Program-made: the position numbers and the translations under genes
In this document: piece by piece, positions 26,291-34,243 of the stretch
How the letters are laid out: every line of letters starts with the position of its first letter
Position numbering within the stretch: the stretch's first letter is position 1
The notes under the pieces: generated by a model
Databases searched by the model: none
Told to the model about the DNA's origin: nothing
The model's input: the letters and a program-made list of their open reading frames with translations, nothing else
Assembly: GCA_025935995.1 (NCBI GenBank)
Contig: JAICUF010000004.1
Span: forward strand, 1-57,729
DNA length: 57,729 nucleotides
Direction: 5' to 3'
Source of the DNA: Gemmatimonadales bacterium
GTDB lineage: Bacteria > Gemmatimonadota > Gemmatimonadetes > Gemmatimonadales > GWC2-71-9

Positions 26291-27157
26291 ATGGGACGCA
26301 ACACATTTCTGGCGGGCGTCGTCGCCGGGGCCGGCGCGATGTACCTCATGGACCCCGAGCATGGCATGGAGCGGCGCCGCCGGCTCCGCATCCGCCTGGA
26401 GCGGATCCGCGGCGGGCTCGAGAGCGGCGCGCTGCCGGATCTGCGCTCGCTCGGACGCGGTGACGCGCCGGCGCGGCTGCGCGCCGCGGACGATCCGGAG
26501 CTGGACGTCGCCGATCTCCGCTCCGGCGGCCTCGATCTCGGGCGTCTCCGCGCGACGAGCGCGCTCGTGGGCGTCGCCGGCGGCGCGCTCGCGGCCTACG
26601 GGTTCACACGGCGGGGACGGCTGGGCGGGGCCATGCGCGCCCTGGGCACCACGATGCTCGCCTCCGGGCTCCGCGATCTGGAGGGCGGGACACACGGCAT
26701 GCTGCGCGAGCGCCGGCGCACGCTGCAGGCACGCCGGTCGATCCACATCGCGGCCGATCCGGAAGCCGTCTTCGGCTTCTGGAGCGATGCCGCCAACGCC
26801 CCGCGCTTCCTGGCGGGTGTGACGGCCGTCCGTGATCTGGGCGAGGGGCGCAGCCAATGGACGGCGGCGAGTGCCGCGGGCGTGCCGGTGAGCTGGACTG
26901 CGCGGGTCGTCGAGCAGCTGCCGGGCCGCCTGCTCGCCTGGCGCAGCGACCCGAACGGCGCGGGCGAGCAGACGGCCACCTTCCGTTTCACGCCGGCCGG
27001 CCGCGGCACGCGGGTGGACGCCCGCGTCACCTACACGCCGCCGCCGGACCAGAGCGACAAGGCCGCCGCCGCGGTCTTCGGCGACGACCCATCCGCCCGT
27101 CTGAGCGCCGAGCTCGAGCGCGCCAGGACGGCGATCGAATCCGATGGAGGACGATGA
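26291..27157 (+). CDS. membrane-associated SRPBCC-domain protein
   Basis: 288 residues from ATG 26291. The N-terminus has one small-residue membrane segment (about 5-18) followed by YLMDPEHGMERRRR, a motif common at the membrane edge of YtxH-like proteins. A second hydrophobic stretch (about 95-110 and 118-130) recalls DUF2892. Residues about 145-285 form a START-like SRPBCC (cyclase/dehydrase) domain: SIHIAADPEAVFGFWSD and the RFTPAGRGTRVDARVTY sheet. Such domains bind hydrophobic ligands. The stop overlaps a possible ATG of the next gene. It is paralogous in architecture to the protein at 27432. Confidence 0.77.
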   Translation: MGRNTFLAGVVAGAGAMYLMDPEHGMERRRRLRIRLERIRGGLESGALPDLRSLGRGDAPARLRAADDPELDVADLRSGGLDLGRLRATSALVGVAGGALAAYGFTRRGRLGGAMRALGTTMLASGLRDLEGGTHGMLRERRRTLQARRSIHIAADPEAVFGFWSDAANAPRFLAGVTAVRDLGEGRSQWTAASAAGVPVSWTARVVEQLPGRLLAWRSDPNGAGEQTATFRFTPAGRGTRVDARVTYTPPPDQSDKAAAAVFGDDPSARLSAELERARTAIESDGGR

Positions 27158-27159
27158 TC

Positions 27160-27420
27160 ATGGCCCGCAATCTCGGGAAGACCTTTGCCACGATGGATGA
27201 GGACGACCGCAATCGCCTGGCGGGCGCGGGCGGCGAGCAGGACGAGGGCGGCGCGCTCGCCTTCGACGATCCGCGCGATCCCGATCGCATGGGCCGGCAC
27301 TACGCCGCCCCCGCCGACGAGACCGCCAATCCCGAGGCCCGCGACGGTACCGCGGCCGACCTCGATGATGCCGCACACGATCGCGCGGTCAGCCGTCGCC
27401 GCGCTCAACGGAAGAAGTGA
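27160..27420 (+). CDS. small acidic hydrophilic protein
   Basis: 86 residues from ATG 27160, which has GGAGG nine bases upstream; an ATG at 27154 overlaps the previous stop but leaves only three bases of spacing. The protein is rich in Asp, Ala and Arg, with no hydrophobic core, and looks largely disordered (FATMDEDDRNRLAG, DRMGRHYAAP). Similar small hydrophilic proteins occur in stress clusters, but I do not recognise this one. It lies between two SRPBCC genes and surely belongs to the same transcript. Confidence 0.6.
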   Translation: MARNLGKTFATMDEDDRNRLAGAGGEQDEGGALAFDDPRDPDRMGRHYAAPADETANPEARDGTAADLDDAAHDRAVSRRRAQRKK

Positions 27421-27431
27421 GGAGCACTGCC

Positions 27432-28136
27432 ATGGCGTCACGCACGATACTCTCGTCCGGGGTGAACGTCGGGCGCACCGAGCGGATCGCGTCCGGCGTC
27501 GCCGGCGCCGCGCTGGTCGCGCTCGGCCTGCGCCGCCGCGGGCTGCGTCCCTTCCTCGTGCCGCTCGGCGCGGGGCTCGTGGCGCGCGCGGTCACCGGTC
27601 GCTGCCCGGTCAATCGCGCGCTCGGCCGCAACACGGCGCTCGAGGATGACACCGTGAGTCCGGTCGCGAGCGTCGGCCGGGGCCAGGGAGTCAAGATCGA
27701 AAAGGCGATCACCATCGAGCGCCCGGCGCACGAGCTGTATGCCTTCTGGCGCGATTTCGAGAACCTGCCGCGCTTCATGGAGCACCTGGAGAGCGTCACG
27801 GTCATCGACGCCACCCGGTCGCACTGGATCGCGCGCGCGCCGGTCGGCCAGCGCGTGGAGTGGGACGCGGAGATCCACAACGAGATCCCGGACGAGCTGA
27901 TCGCGTGGCGGTCGCTGCCCGGGTCGGAGATCGCGAACGCCGGCTCGGTGCATTTCACGCCGGCCGGCGACGGGGCGACCGACGTGCGCGTCGTCCTGAG
28001 CTACGAGCCTCCCGCCGGCCGGGTCGGCGACGCGGTGGCGCATCTCTTCGGCGAGGCCCCGGCCCAGCAGGTGCAGGACGATCTCCGGCGGTTCAAGCAG
28101 GTCATGGAGGCGGGGGAGGTGCCGCTCCGCACCTAG
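27432..28136 (+). CDS. DUF2892 plus SRPBCC-domain membrane protein
   Basis: 234 residues from ATG 27432, with GAGGAG seven bases before. Residues about 10-60 are a two-helix DUF2892-type (YgaP-like) membrane module (VGRTERIASGVAG, then RCPVNRALGRN). Residues about 88-220 form an SRPBCC domain: KAITIERPAHELYAFWRDFENLPRFM is the classic start of the coenzyme-Q-binding/polyketide-cyclase-like group. It faces the cytosol and may bind a lipid or quinone; the ligand is unknown. Gene order and spacing (11 bases) place it in the stress cluster. Confidence 0.82.
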   Translation: MASRTILSSGVNVGRTERIASGVAGAALVALGLRRRGLRPFLVPLGAGLVARAVTGRCPVNRALGRNTALEDDTVSPVASVGRGQGVKIEKAITIERPAHELYAFWRDFENLPRFMEHLESVTVIDATRSHWIARAPVGQRVEWDAEIHNEIPDELIAWRSLPGSEIANAGSVHFTPAGDGATDVRVVLSYEPPAGRVGDAVAHLFGEAPAQQVQDDLRRFKQVMEAGEVPLRT

Positions 28137-28145
28137 CGGCTGCCG

Positions 28146-29057
28146 ATGGCCTGGGACTGCATCATCGTCGGCGGCGGCCCGGCGGGGCTCAGTGCGGCGC
28201 TCACGCTGGGCCGCGCGCGGCGCCGGATACTGGTGATCGACTGCGGAACGCCGCGAAACCACCCGTCGCTCGCGATGCACGGCTATCTCACGCGGGACGG
28301 CATCCCGCCGGCCGACTTTCTCCGGATCGCCCGCGAGGAGCTCGCGCCGTACGACAGCATCGAGTGGCGGGATGACGAAGCCGTCGGCGCGGAGCGCAGC
28401 GCCGGCGGCTTTCGCGTGCTCGCGGGCGGAGAATGGCTCGAGAGCCGCACGCTCCTCCTGGCGACCGGCGTCGTGGATGACGTGCCCGTGCTCGACGGGA
28501 TCCAGCGCTTCTACGGCCGGACCGTCCATCACTGCCCGTACTGCGACGGCTGGGAGCACCGTGACAGTCCCATCGCGGTCTACGGCTGCACCGAAGCCGC
28601 GGCGCGCTACGCGCTCGCGATGAAGGTGTGGAGCGAGGATGTCGTGCTCTGCACCGACGGGTATCCCGGGATGGCGCCCGAGCTCGGGGCCGAGCTCGCG
28701 GCGGGCGGGGTAGCGGTGTATCCCCAGAAGATCGTGCGGCTGGAGGGAGAGGGGGACCGGCTCCGGCGGATCGTGTTCGAGGACGACAGTACGCTTGCCC
28801 GGACGGGGCTCTTCTTCTGCACCGGCCAGCGTCAGCGGAGCGGCCTCGCCGCCGCGCTCGGCTGCCACTTCACCGAGACGGGCGCGGTCGCCACGGGCGA
28901 TGCCGAGGCCACCGACGTCCCCGGCCTCTTCGTCGCGGGGGACGCGTCGCGGGATGCCCAGCTCGTGATCGTCGCCGCCGCCGAAGGCGCCGTCGCCGCC
29001 GTGGCCATCAACACCCTCCTCGGCCGTCGCGTCCGCGAGGCCGAGGCCCCCTTCTAG
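28146..29057 (+). CDS. thioredoxin-reductase-like FAD/NAD(P) oxidoreductase
   Basis: 303 residues. The FAD site is GGGPAG at 9-14, the second ATG-type flavin loop is LLATGVVDD (104-112), the redox pair is CPYC at 130-133, and the FAD-closing motif is GLFVAGDASRD near 270-280. The redox pair and its HHCPYCDGWE context match low-molecular-weight thioredoxin reductases and related monomeric oxidases (DepH/TropC-like group). The NADPH-binding motif between is atypical: VYGCTEAAARYA instead of GxGxxA, so NADPH binding may be weak or absent. Last gene of the stress cluster. Its TAG shares the palindrome CTAG with the convergent receptor gene. Confidence 0.82.
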   Translation: MAWDCIIVGGGPAGLSAALTLGRARRRILVIDCGTPRNHPSLAMHGYLTRDGIPPADFLRIAREELAPYDSIEWRDDEAVGAERSAGGFRVLAGGEWLESRTLLLATGVVDDVPVLDGIQRFYGRTVHHCPYCDGWEHRDSPIAVYGCTEAAARYALAMKVWSEDVVLCTDGYPGMAPELGAELAAGGVAVYPQKIVRLEGEGDRLRRIVFEDDSTLARTGLFFCTGQRQRSGLAAALGCHFTETGAVATGDAEATDVPGLFVAGDASRDAQLVIVAAAEGAVAAVAINTLLGRRVREAEAPF

Positions 29058-31828
29058 AAGAGCAGCTCGAATCCTATCCGGGCGATGCGCGGGGGACCGT
29101 AGGCGAAGATCGGCTGCGTGTAGTCCCGGGCCGCGGCCTGGTAGAGCGGCAGCAGCTCCGCCTGGCCCTCGATGATTCCGTCGCCGTTGAGATCGGCGTC
29201 CGCGCGGTACCTCGGCGATTCGTACGGAATGCCCTCGGGGTGCGCGGTGTATGCGGCGCGGGCCATGACCGCGATGATCGTATCGCTCGCCATGGGCGAG
29301 CCGGTATCGCGGCGCACCGCGACCACGTTCCGGCGGTTGAGCAGGTTCCGCGCGTCCAGATACACGCTGCCGGCCACGCCGCCGATCCGGAGCGGCCGCC
29401 GTACCAGGAGATCGATCGTGGAGGTGGCCGGAAGGCGCGAGCCGTTGGGCCCGCCCAGGAGCGTGTCGGTCCCGAAGTCGTGCCGCGTGTACGGCAGGCC
29501 CGAGAGATACCGGCCGATCACGGCGGCCTCGAGGCCGGCCAGCGGGCGCACGCCAAGGAGGCGCGGGCCCGCCACGGGAGTCGTCTGGCCGCGCAGTACC
29601 AGCGTGAGGCTGTGGCGCCGGTCGTAGTCGAGGGGGAACTCGACCTTGGCCGGGAAGGTCGTGTCGTGCGTCAGCGGATCCACCGTGATGGTGCGGCGAA
29701 GCAGGAAGGCGCTGGTCGAGGTGGCCTGCGCGCGCTGCAGCGCGTACGACACCTTGATCCCCCACCCGTCCTTCACCTCGCGGTCGAGCAGGATTTCGGC
29801 GCCCTGCACGGTGCCGACGTCGTCGTTGCCGAAGAACGACGAATCGGGATCGGTGCCGAGCGGCACCGACGACACCAGGTTCTGCAGCCGCTTCACGAAC
29901 ACGCCGCCCCGGAGCGAAATGCCCGCGCGCGGCCGGGCGCGAACGCTCAGCTCGTACTGCCACGACCGCTCGAAGCCGAGGTCGGGGTTGCCCTGGCGGA
30001 AACGTCCGGTGCGGGTGGTATCGTCGAAGGCGGCATCCACCAGGTACTGGTAGTCGGGCGGCTGCGTGAAGCTGCCGATGCTGGCGACGACGGTCGCTCC
30101 CTTGAGCACCGTGGACACCGCGACGCGCGGGTTGAGCTTCTGCGACGCCCCGCCGGTGCGGCCCGGCAGATCCGACCGGGTGTCGAAGCGGTCGTAGCGG
30201 ACGCCGGCAGTGAGCGCAACGTCGCTCGCCCGGAACTGGGTCTCCACGTAGCCGGCGGAGGCAAGCGGCGTGAAGGTCGAGGCCGTCGCCGCGGGCACGC
30301 TGTCGCTCACCGGGAGGTATCCCAGGACGCGCTGGAAGGTGCGCACGCTCTGCCGCACCACCTGCCCGCCGAAGAAGAGGTCCGCGCGCGATCCCAGACC
30401 CAGCGTGAAGTCGAGCTGGCTTCGGAGCTCGCCGAACCGGTTCCACGCCACGTCGCCCCGCGAAGCGCCGCCCAGGAAGAAGGCGGGCACGCCCCACGGC
30501 GAATTGTCGCTCGATTCCGGCCGGCCGAAGCCGGCGATGCCGCCCCGCGCGTCCGCGGTGTCCTGCGCGCGCGCCACGTCCTCCCCCACGAAGTGGAAGG
30601 TGCTCCCGGTGAAGGCCCCGGCCTTGAAGTCGGGCTGCTCGACCAGCTCGCCCCGCAGGAACTCACGCTGGAACCACGCGACCCGGAGGTCCGCGACGAG
30701 CGGCGTGCGGGCCGACGGGCCACTCGTGTGCTGGAGGTGAACGCTCCCCAGCGTGCCGGCCGTCCGGCTGCCGGGCGCGAACGATTCGTCGTACTTGAAC
30801 GCCGGATCGTAGAGCAGCCGCTGCTCGATCGACCGCAGGCCGAAGAGCCGGAGCGTCTCGTGGCCGCCGAACGGAATCGTGAGCTTGCCGGCGAAGTTGA
30901 GCTGCTCACCGCTGTTGTGCGGCAGCATGTGCGGGTTGTCGTTCCTGGGGTCGAGCGGATCGGTCGGCGCGGGCGCGTTGACCGGATCGGCATCCAGTCG
31001 TCCCGTGAGATCCACCGAGGCGAGCGCGGTCACGCCGCCGGCGATCGGCCCGTCGGCCTCGAGGACGACGCGGTCGAGACCGAGGTCGAGCGACTGGCCG
31101 AACGGGCGGTCGGTCTCGTACGCGGCGCGTCCCGCCCACCGCCGGCCCCCATCCTTGGTGACGACGTTGATCATGCCCGACAGCGCCTGCCCGTAGCGCG
31201 CCGAGAACCCGTTGGTGACGAGCGACGCCTCGGTGAGGATGTCGGGCGGGATGCGGAGGCCGAGGCCGCCGGTCGAGGCGTCGAGCTGATTCTTGACGCC
31301 GAGTCCGTCGATGATGAACGACTCCTGTCCGAGCCGGCCGCCCCGATAGCTCTCGCCCACGGCGCCCGCGGAGAGGGCGACCGCCTCCTCGAGGGAGCTC
31401 ACGGGGAGCTGCCGGAGATCCTGCGCCGTGATCGTCTGCTCGGTGGCCGTGGCCAGGGGATCGAGGATCGGATCCTTGCTGGCGACCACCACGGGCGCGA
31501 GCTGCACCGTCTCCGACCGGAGCACCGGATCGAGCACCGTCGTCTGGCCGGCGAGGACCGAGACGCTGTCGCGGCTGAAGGGCTGATATCCGATCGCGCG
31601 CGTCTCGACCCGGTAGGTCCCGCTTCGTAGCTCGCGGATCCGGAAGGCGCCGCTCGTGTCGGTGGTGGCGCCGCGCCGGCCCCCTTCGACCGTGACGAGT
31701 GCGTTGGCGATGCCGCGGCCGGTCGAGGCGTCGCGCACATGACCGCTCAGGGCGCCGCTCGCCTGCGCGGCGAGCGGAAGCGGGGCGGCGGCGAGGGCGG
31801 ACAGCAGCAGGACGCGGACACGGGTCAT
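29054..31828 (-). CDS. TonB-dependent outer-membrane receptor with N-terminal carboxypeptidase-regulatory-like domain
   Basis: 924 residues from ATG 31828. A signal peptide (LLLSALAAAPLPLAAQA) is followed by a CarboxypepD_reg-like beta-sandwich (about 26-100: SGHVRDASTGRGIANALVTV), a plug domain (about 125-230, with FIIDGLGVKNQLDA and ARYGQALSGMINVVTKDGG), and a 22-strand barrel of alternating hydrophobic residues ending in Phe (GFELLF). An in-frame GTG at 31849 overlaps the upstream stop; the ATG has a CGGAG site. It follows two paralogous propeller lipoproteins in one operon, which suggests a three-part outer-membrane system. The transported substrate is unknown; no TonB/ExbBD genes are in the window. 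Confidence 0.9.
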   Translation of the reverse strand: MTRVRVLLLSALAAAPLPLAAQASGALSGHVRDASTGRGIANALVTVEGGRRGATTDTSGAFRIRELRSGTYRVETRAIGYQPFSRDSVSVLAGQTTVLDPVLRSETVQLAPVVVASKDPILDPLATATEQTITAQDLRQLPVSSLEEAVALSAGAVGESYRGGRLGQESFIIDGLGVKNQLDASTGGLGLRIPPDILTEASLVTNGFSARYGQALSGMINVVTKDGGRRWAGRAAYETDRPFGQSLDLGLDRVVLEADGPIAGGVTALASVDLTGRLDADPVNAPAPTDPLDPRNDNPHMLPHNSGEQLNFAGKLTIPFGGHETLRLFGLRSIEQRLLYDPAFKYDESFAPGSRTAGTLGSVHLQHTSGPSARTPLVADLRVAWFQREFLRGELVEQPDFKAGAFTGSTFHFVGEDVARAQDTADARGGIAGFGRPESSDNSPWGVPAFFLGGASRGDVAWNRFGELRSQLDFTLGLGSRADLFFGGQVVRQSVRTFQRVLGYLPVSDSVPAATASTFTPLASAGYVETQFRASDVALTAGVRYDRFDTRSDLPGRTGGASQKLNPRVAVSTVLKGATVVASIGSFTQPPDYQYLVDAAFDDTTRTGRFRQGNPDLGFERSWQYELSVRARPRAGISLRGGVFVKRLQNLVSSVPLGTDPDSSFFGNDDVGTVQGAEILLDREVKDGWGIKVSYALQRAQATSTSAFLLRRTITVDPLTHDTTFPAKVEFPLDYDRRHSLTLVLRGQTTPVAGPRLLGVRPLAGLEAAVIGRYLSGLPYTRHDFGTDTLLGGPNGSRLPATSTIDLLVRRPLRIGGVAGSVYLDARNLLNRRNVVAVRRDTGSPMASDTIIAVMARAAYTAHPEGIPYESPRYRADADLNGDGIIEGQAELLPLYQAAARDYTQPIFAYGPPRIARIGFELLF

Positions 31829-31845
31829 CGCGAAGCTCCGGGCGT

Positions 31846-32973
31846 TCACGGGAGGTCGAACAGCCACAGGTCGGGCCGGTGGTTGATGGCGGTGAAATCG
31901 GACTGCGCCTGCTGATGCACGGGCACCCGCGGCGACGCCTCGACGACGAAACGGCTTCCGTCGGGCGCGATCGCCGGTCGCCGGAACAGCGTGGGGTCGA
32001 GATGCACCATGCTCACCGTGCCGGCGTCGAGGTCCACGATGGCGAGATCGCCGCCCTCGTCGCGCTGCACGAATCCGTGCGCATCCTCGTAGCCGTAGAG
32101 CACGCTGCCGTCGATCACTGCGACGAGATGCCTGCCCGAGACCTGCGGGTCGCGCACGATGTGGCCGGCGCCGAAATCGAAGAGCACGTCCCGGGCGCCC
32201 GTCGCGAGCGACTGGCGGTACACCCGGGAGTCGCCGCCCAGGGTGAAGTAGATGACGTCCGGATCGGCCGGGTCCACGCCGACTCCCGACGCGTAATCGG
32301 TGCCGGGTACCACGGTGAGCGCCGCGGCCGGACCGCGCACGTCGCCGACCACGACGTCCAGCCCGGTGTAGAAGGTGTCGGGAAGAAAGGTCGACCCCTC
32401 GTAGAAGAGCATCTGGCCCAGGTAGACGATCCGTCCCGGTCCGGCCCAGCTGATCTCGGAGATGGACGAATGCGTGCGGCCGTTGCTCGCGAAATAGGGA
32501 ATCGGCGAGATCTCGCGGGCGCCGGCGAACGGCTCCGCCACGGTCCCGAGCACGAGCGCCTGACGGGGGCCCTTCTGCAGGCCGATCCACGATCGCGCGA
32601 GCGTGTAGACGAGGGCGCCGTCGGGGCCGGCCGCCGGCGACTCGTAGCGATCGGTGCTGTCGTCGAGCGCCACCGACTGGAGATTGCAGGTGCGCCGCGT
32701 GATCGTGCCGCCGGTCGGCGGCAGGAACTCGAGGCAGCGGTCGTGATCCCGCCGGTTGAGCTGCTCGCTCGAGTAGATGATGGCGCTGCCGTCCGGCAGC
32801 CAGCTCGCCGTGCGGTCGTCGCCGGTGCTGTAGGTGATGCGGGCGGGGGAGCCGGCGGTGAGCGGGGCGACGGTGTGCTGATCCGCCGGTTCGAAGGGGC
32901 GCGCATGATCACACGCGAGCGCGCCGGCGACCACGAGCGCGAAGACCGGAGCGGCGCGGGGGCCGGCCGTCAC
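31846..32973 (-). CDS. beta-propeller-type lipoprotein B
   Basis: 375 residues from GTG 32973. The signal peptide ends in a lipobox with Cys21 (AGALAC). The mature part shows repeated beta-sheet blades of TolB/WD40-like type, with PDG turns: SWLPDGSAIIYSS, AAGPDGALVYTL, AIAPDGSRFVVEA. It ends PDLWLFDLP. Several blade sequences align with the adjacent lipoprotein A, for example the pair GTDYASGVGV and GTDWASSVAP, so the two arose by tandem duplication. The GTG overlaps the upstream stop (GTGA), and the stop overlaps a possible start of the receptor gene. Likely outer-membrane-anchored partner of the receptor; the ligand is unknown. Confidence 0.8.
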   Translation of the reverse strand: MTAGPRAAPVFALVVAGALACDHARPFEPADQHTVAPLTAGSPARITYSTGDDRTASWLPDGSAIIYSSEQLNRRDHDRCLEFLPPTGGTITRRTCNLQSVALDDSTDRYESPAAGPDGALVYTLARSWIGLQKGPRQALVLGTVAEPFAGAREISPIPYFASNGRTHSSISEISWAGPGRIVYLGQMLFYEGSTFLPDTFYTGLDVVVGDVRGPAAALTVVPGTDYASGVGVDPADPDVIYFTLGGDSRVYRQSLATGARDVLFDFGAGHIVRDPQVSGRHLVAVIDGSVLYGYEDAHGFVQRDEGGDLAIVDLDAGTVSMVHLDPTLFRRPAIAPDGSRFVVEASPRVPVHQQAQSDFTAINHRPDLWLFDLP

Positions 32974-34097
32974 TGAAGGGGGAATTTCCACAGCGTCGGC
33001 ACGCCGGTGACCGCGGTGTCCGCGTGGGCGACGCCGCCCGACGTGAACGACACGATCGACAGAGCGGAGCCTTCCGCCACGACGCTCGCGCCGTCGGGCG
33101 CCAGCGCGGGATTCCGGAACACGGTCGCGGGAATGGCGAGCTCGACCGTCGTCCCCGCGTCGAGGTTCACGACGAAGAGGCGGCCGCCGGCGTCCTGCTG
33201 CAGCGGCGCGCCGGAGCCGTCGTCCAGGATACGCACCAGGCCGCCGGCGACCGCCACGAGCAGGTTTCCCGCCGCGTGCACGTCGCGCACGACTCCCTCG
33301 GCGCCGAAGTCGTGCACGACGGTGGCGCCGCCGCCGAGCGGCGCGCGGAAGACCTGGCTCGCGCCGGCGACGGTGTAGAAGACGTCCGTCGAGCCGGGCA
33401 CCGGCGCGACCGAGCTGGCCCAGTCGGTGCCGGGCACGGAGACGACGCCGGGGCCGCCGAGATTCGCGACGAGGACCCGGCGGCCGCTTCGCACGAGCAC
33501 CGGATCGGAGAGGCAGAGAGGCGGATCGGGACATTGCACGCTCGTGTCGACGAGCCCCAGCATCACGATCTGCTGCTGGGTGAGCCATCCAAGATCCGCC
33601 GCCGCGACGAAGAAGCTGCCGTCGTCGCCCTGGAACGGCAGCGACCGCAGCACCGTGATGCTGCTGGGCGAGGCCAGCGGCGCCGTGACCAGCGCTGCCC
33701 GCTGGTCGGTCGTGGCGGCGCGGGGGCGCGAGGAGCGCACGTAGGCGATCGTGCTGCCATCCGGCGACACCGCGGGCCACCCGAAGGTGTCGGTCGAGTC
33801 GCCGCTGAAGGGATTGCGGTTGCAGATCTCGGCCGTCAGCGTGCCGCCGCCGGCGGGCATCACGCCCAGACACTGGTCGCGGTCGAGGCGGGCCTCGGGA
33901 TTGCCGAACGCGTATGCGAATGCGGAGCCGTCCGGCAGCCAGGCGGGCGTGACGCTGCCGACCGGATTGTAGGTGAGACGGGCGGGCGTGGCGGCGACGA
34001 GCGGGCCGGAGCTGCTCGGGTCGTGCGGCGCGAAGGCATCGCTGTGCGAGCAGGCGGCAAGGAGCGTAACGCAACCGGCGAGCGCCAGTCTCATCAT
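32970..34097 (-). CDS. beta-propeller-type lipoprotein A
   Basis: 375 residues, first gene of the receptor operon. The signal peptide MMRLALAGCVTLLAAC ends in a lipobox with Cys16. Propeller-like blades with PDG loops follow: AWLPDGSAFAYAFG, AVSPDGSTIAYVRS, ALAPDGASVVAEG; the last residues are PTLWKFPLQ. Length, blade order and ends are the same as in lipoprotein B, with moderate identity. Three Cys in the middle (QCPDPPLC) could form a disulfide. There is no catalytic motif, so a binding or scaffold role at the cell surface or periplasm is most likely. It diverges from the persulfide dioxygenase gene across 146 bases. Confidence 0.8.
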   Translation of the reverse strand: MMRLALAGCVTLLAACSHSDAFAPHDPSSSGPLVAATPARLTYNPVGSVTPAWLPDGSAFAYAFGNPEARLDRDQCLGVMPAGGGTLTAEICNRNPFSGDSTDTFGWPAVSPDGSTIAYVRSSRPRAATTDQRAALVTAPLASPSSITVLRSLPFQGDDGSFFVAAADLGWLTQQQIVMLGLVDTSVQCPDPPLCLSDPVLVRSGRRVLVANLGGPGVVSVPGTDWASSVAPVPGSTDVFYTVAGASQVFRAPLGGGATVVHDFGAEGVVRDVHAAGNLLVAVAGGLVRILDDGSGAPLQQDAGGRLFVVNLDAGTTVELAIPATVFRNPALAPDGASVVAEGSALSIVSFTSGGVAHADTAVTGVPTLWKFPLQ

Positions 34098-34207
34098 GGG
34101 CGGTCCTCGTCGTGGCCGGAATGTGTCGTGGGTGACGCCGCGGCGGGCCGAGCACGCACAACGCTCCCGATAAGAAGCCGCCGATTCCGCCCCGCCGCAA
34201 GCAGCGT

Positions 34208-34237
34208 CTTGCCGTTCGCCGTGGCGGGTTAGATTTG
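34208..34237 (+). promoter_or_regulatory. candidate promoter with Bacteroidota-like -7 box, leaderless
   Basis: TAGATTTG at 34230-34237 fits TAnnTTTG, the -7 element described for Bacteroidota; CTTG at 34208-34211 lies 18 bases upstream, near the -33 position. The start would fall at about 34241-34244, on the ATG, and no Shine-Dalgarno site is present. A sigma-70 reading (TTGCCG, 15-base spacer, TAGATT) is a weaker alternative. Confidence 0.45.
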
Positions 34238-34243
34238 TCCGAC

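Noticed and set aside
24285..26306. A 673-residue version of the glycosyltransferase
   Set aside because: The extra N-terminal 292 codons are antisense to the general stress gene. The ATG at 25430 has a good ribosome site and begins the family fold.
27438..30497. 1019-codon open frame on the minus strand, antisense to the stress cluster and running into the receptor gene in another frame
   Set aside because: Composition is that of a GC-rich shadow frame (runs of Arg, Ala, Gly, Pro, His). Both strands it covers already hold genes with clear family motifs.
28628..31630. 1000-codon open frame on the plus strand
   Set aside because: Antisense to the TonB receptor and out of frame with the flavoprotein; no motif, high Arg/Gly/Glu content.
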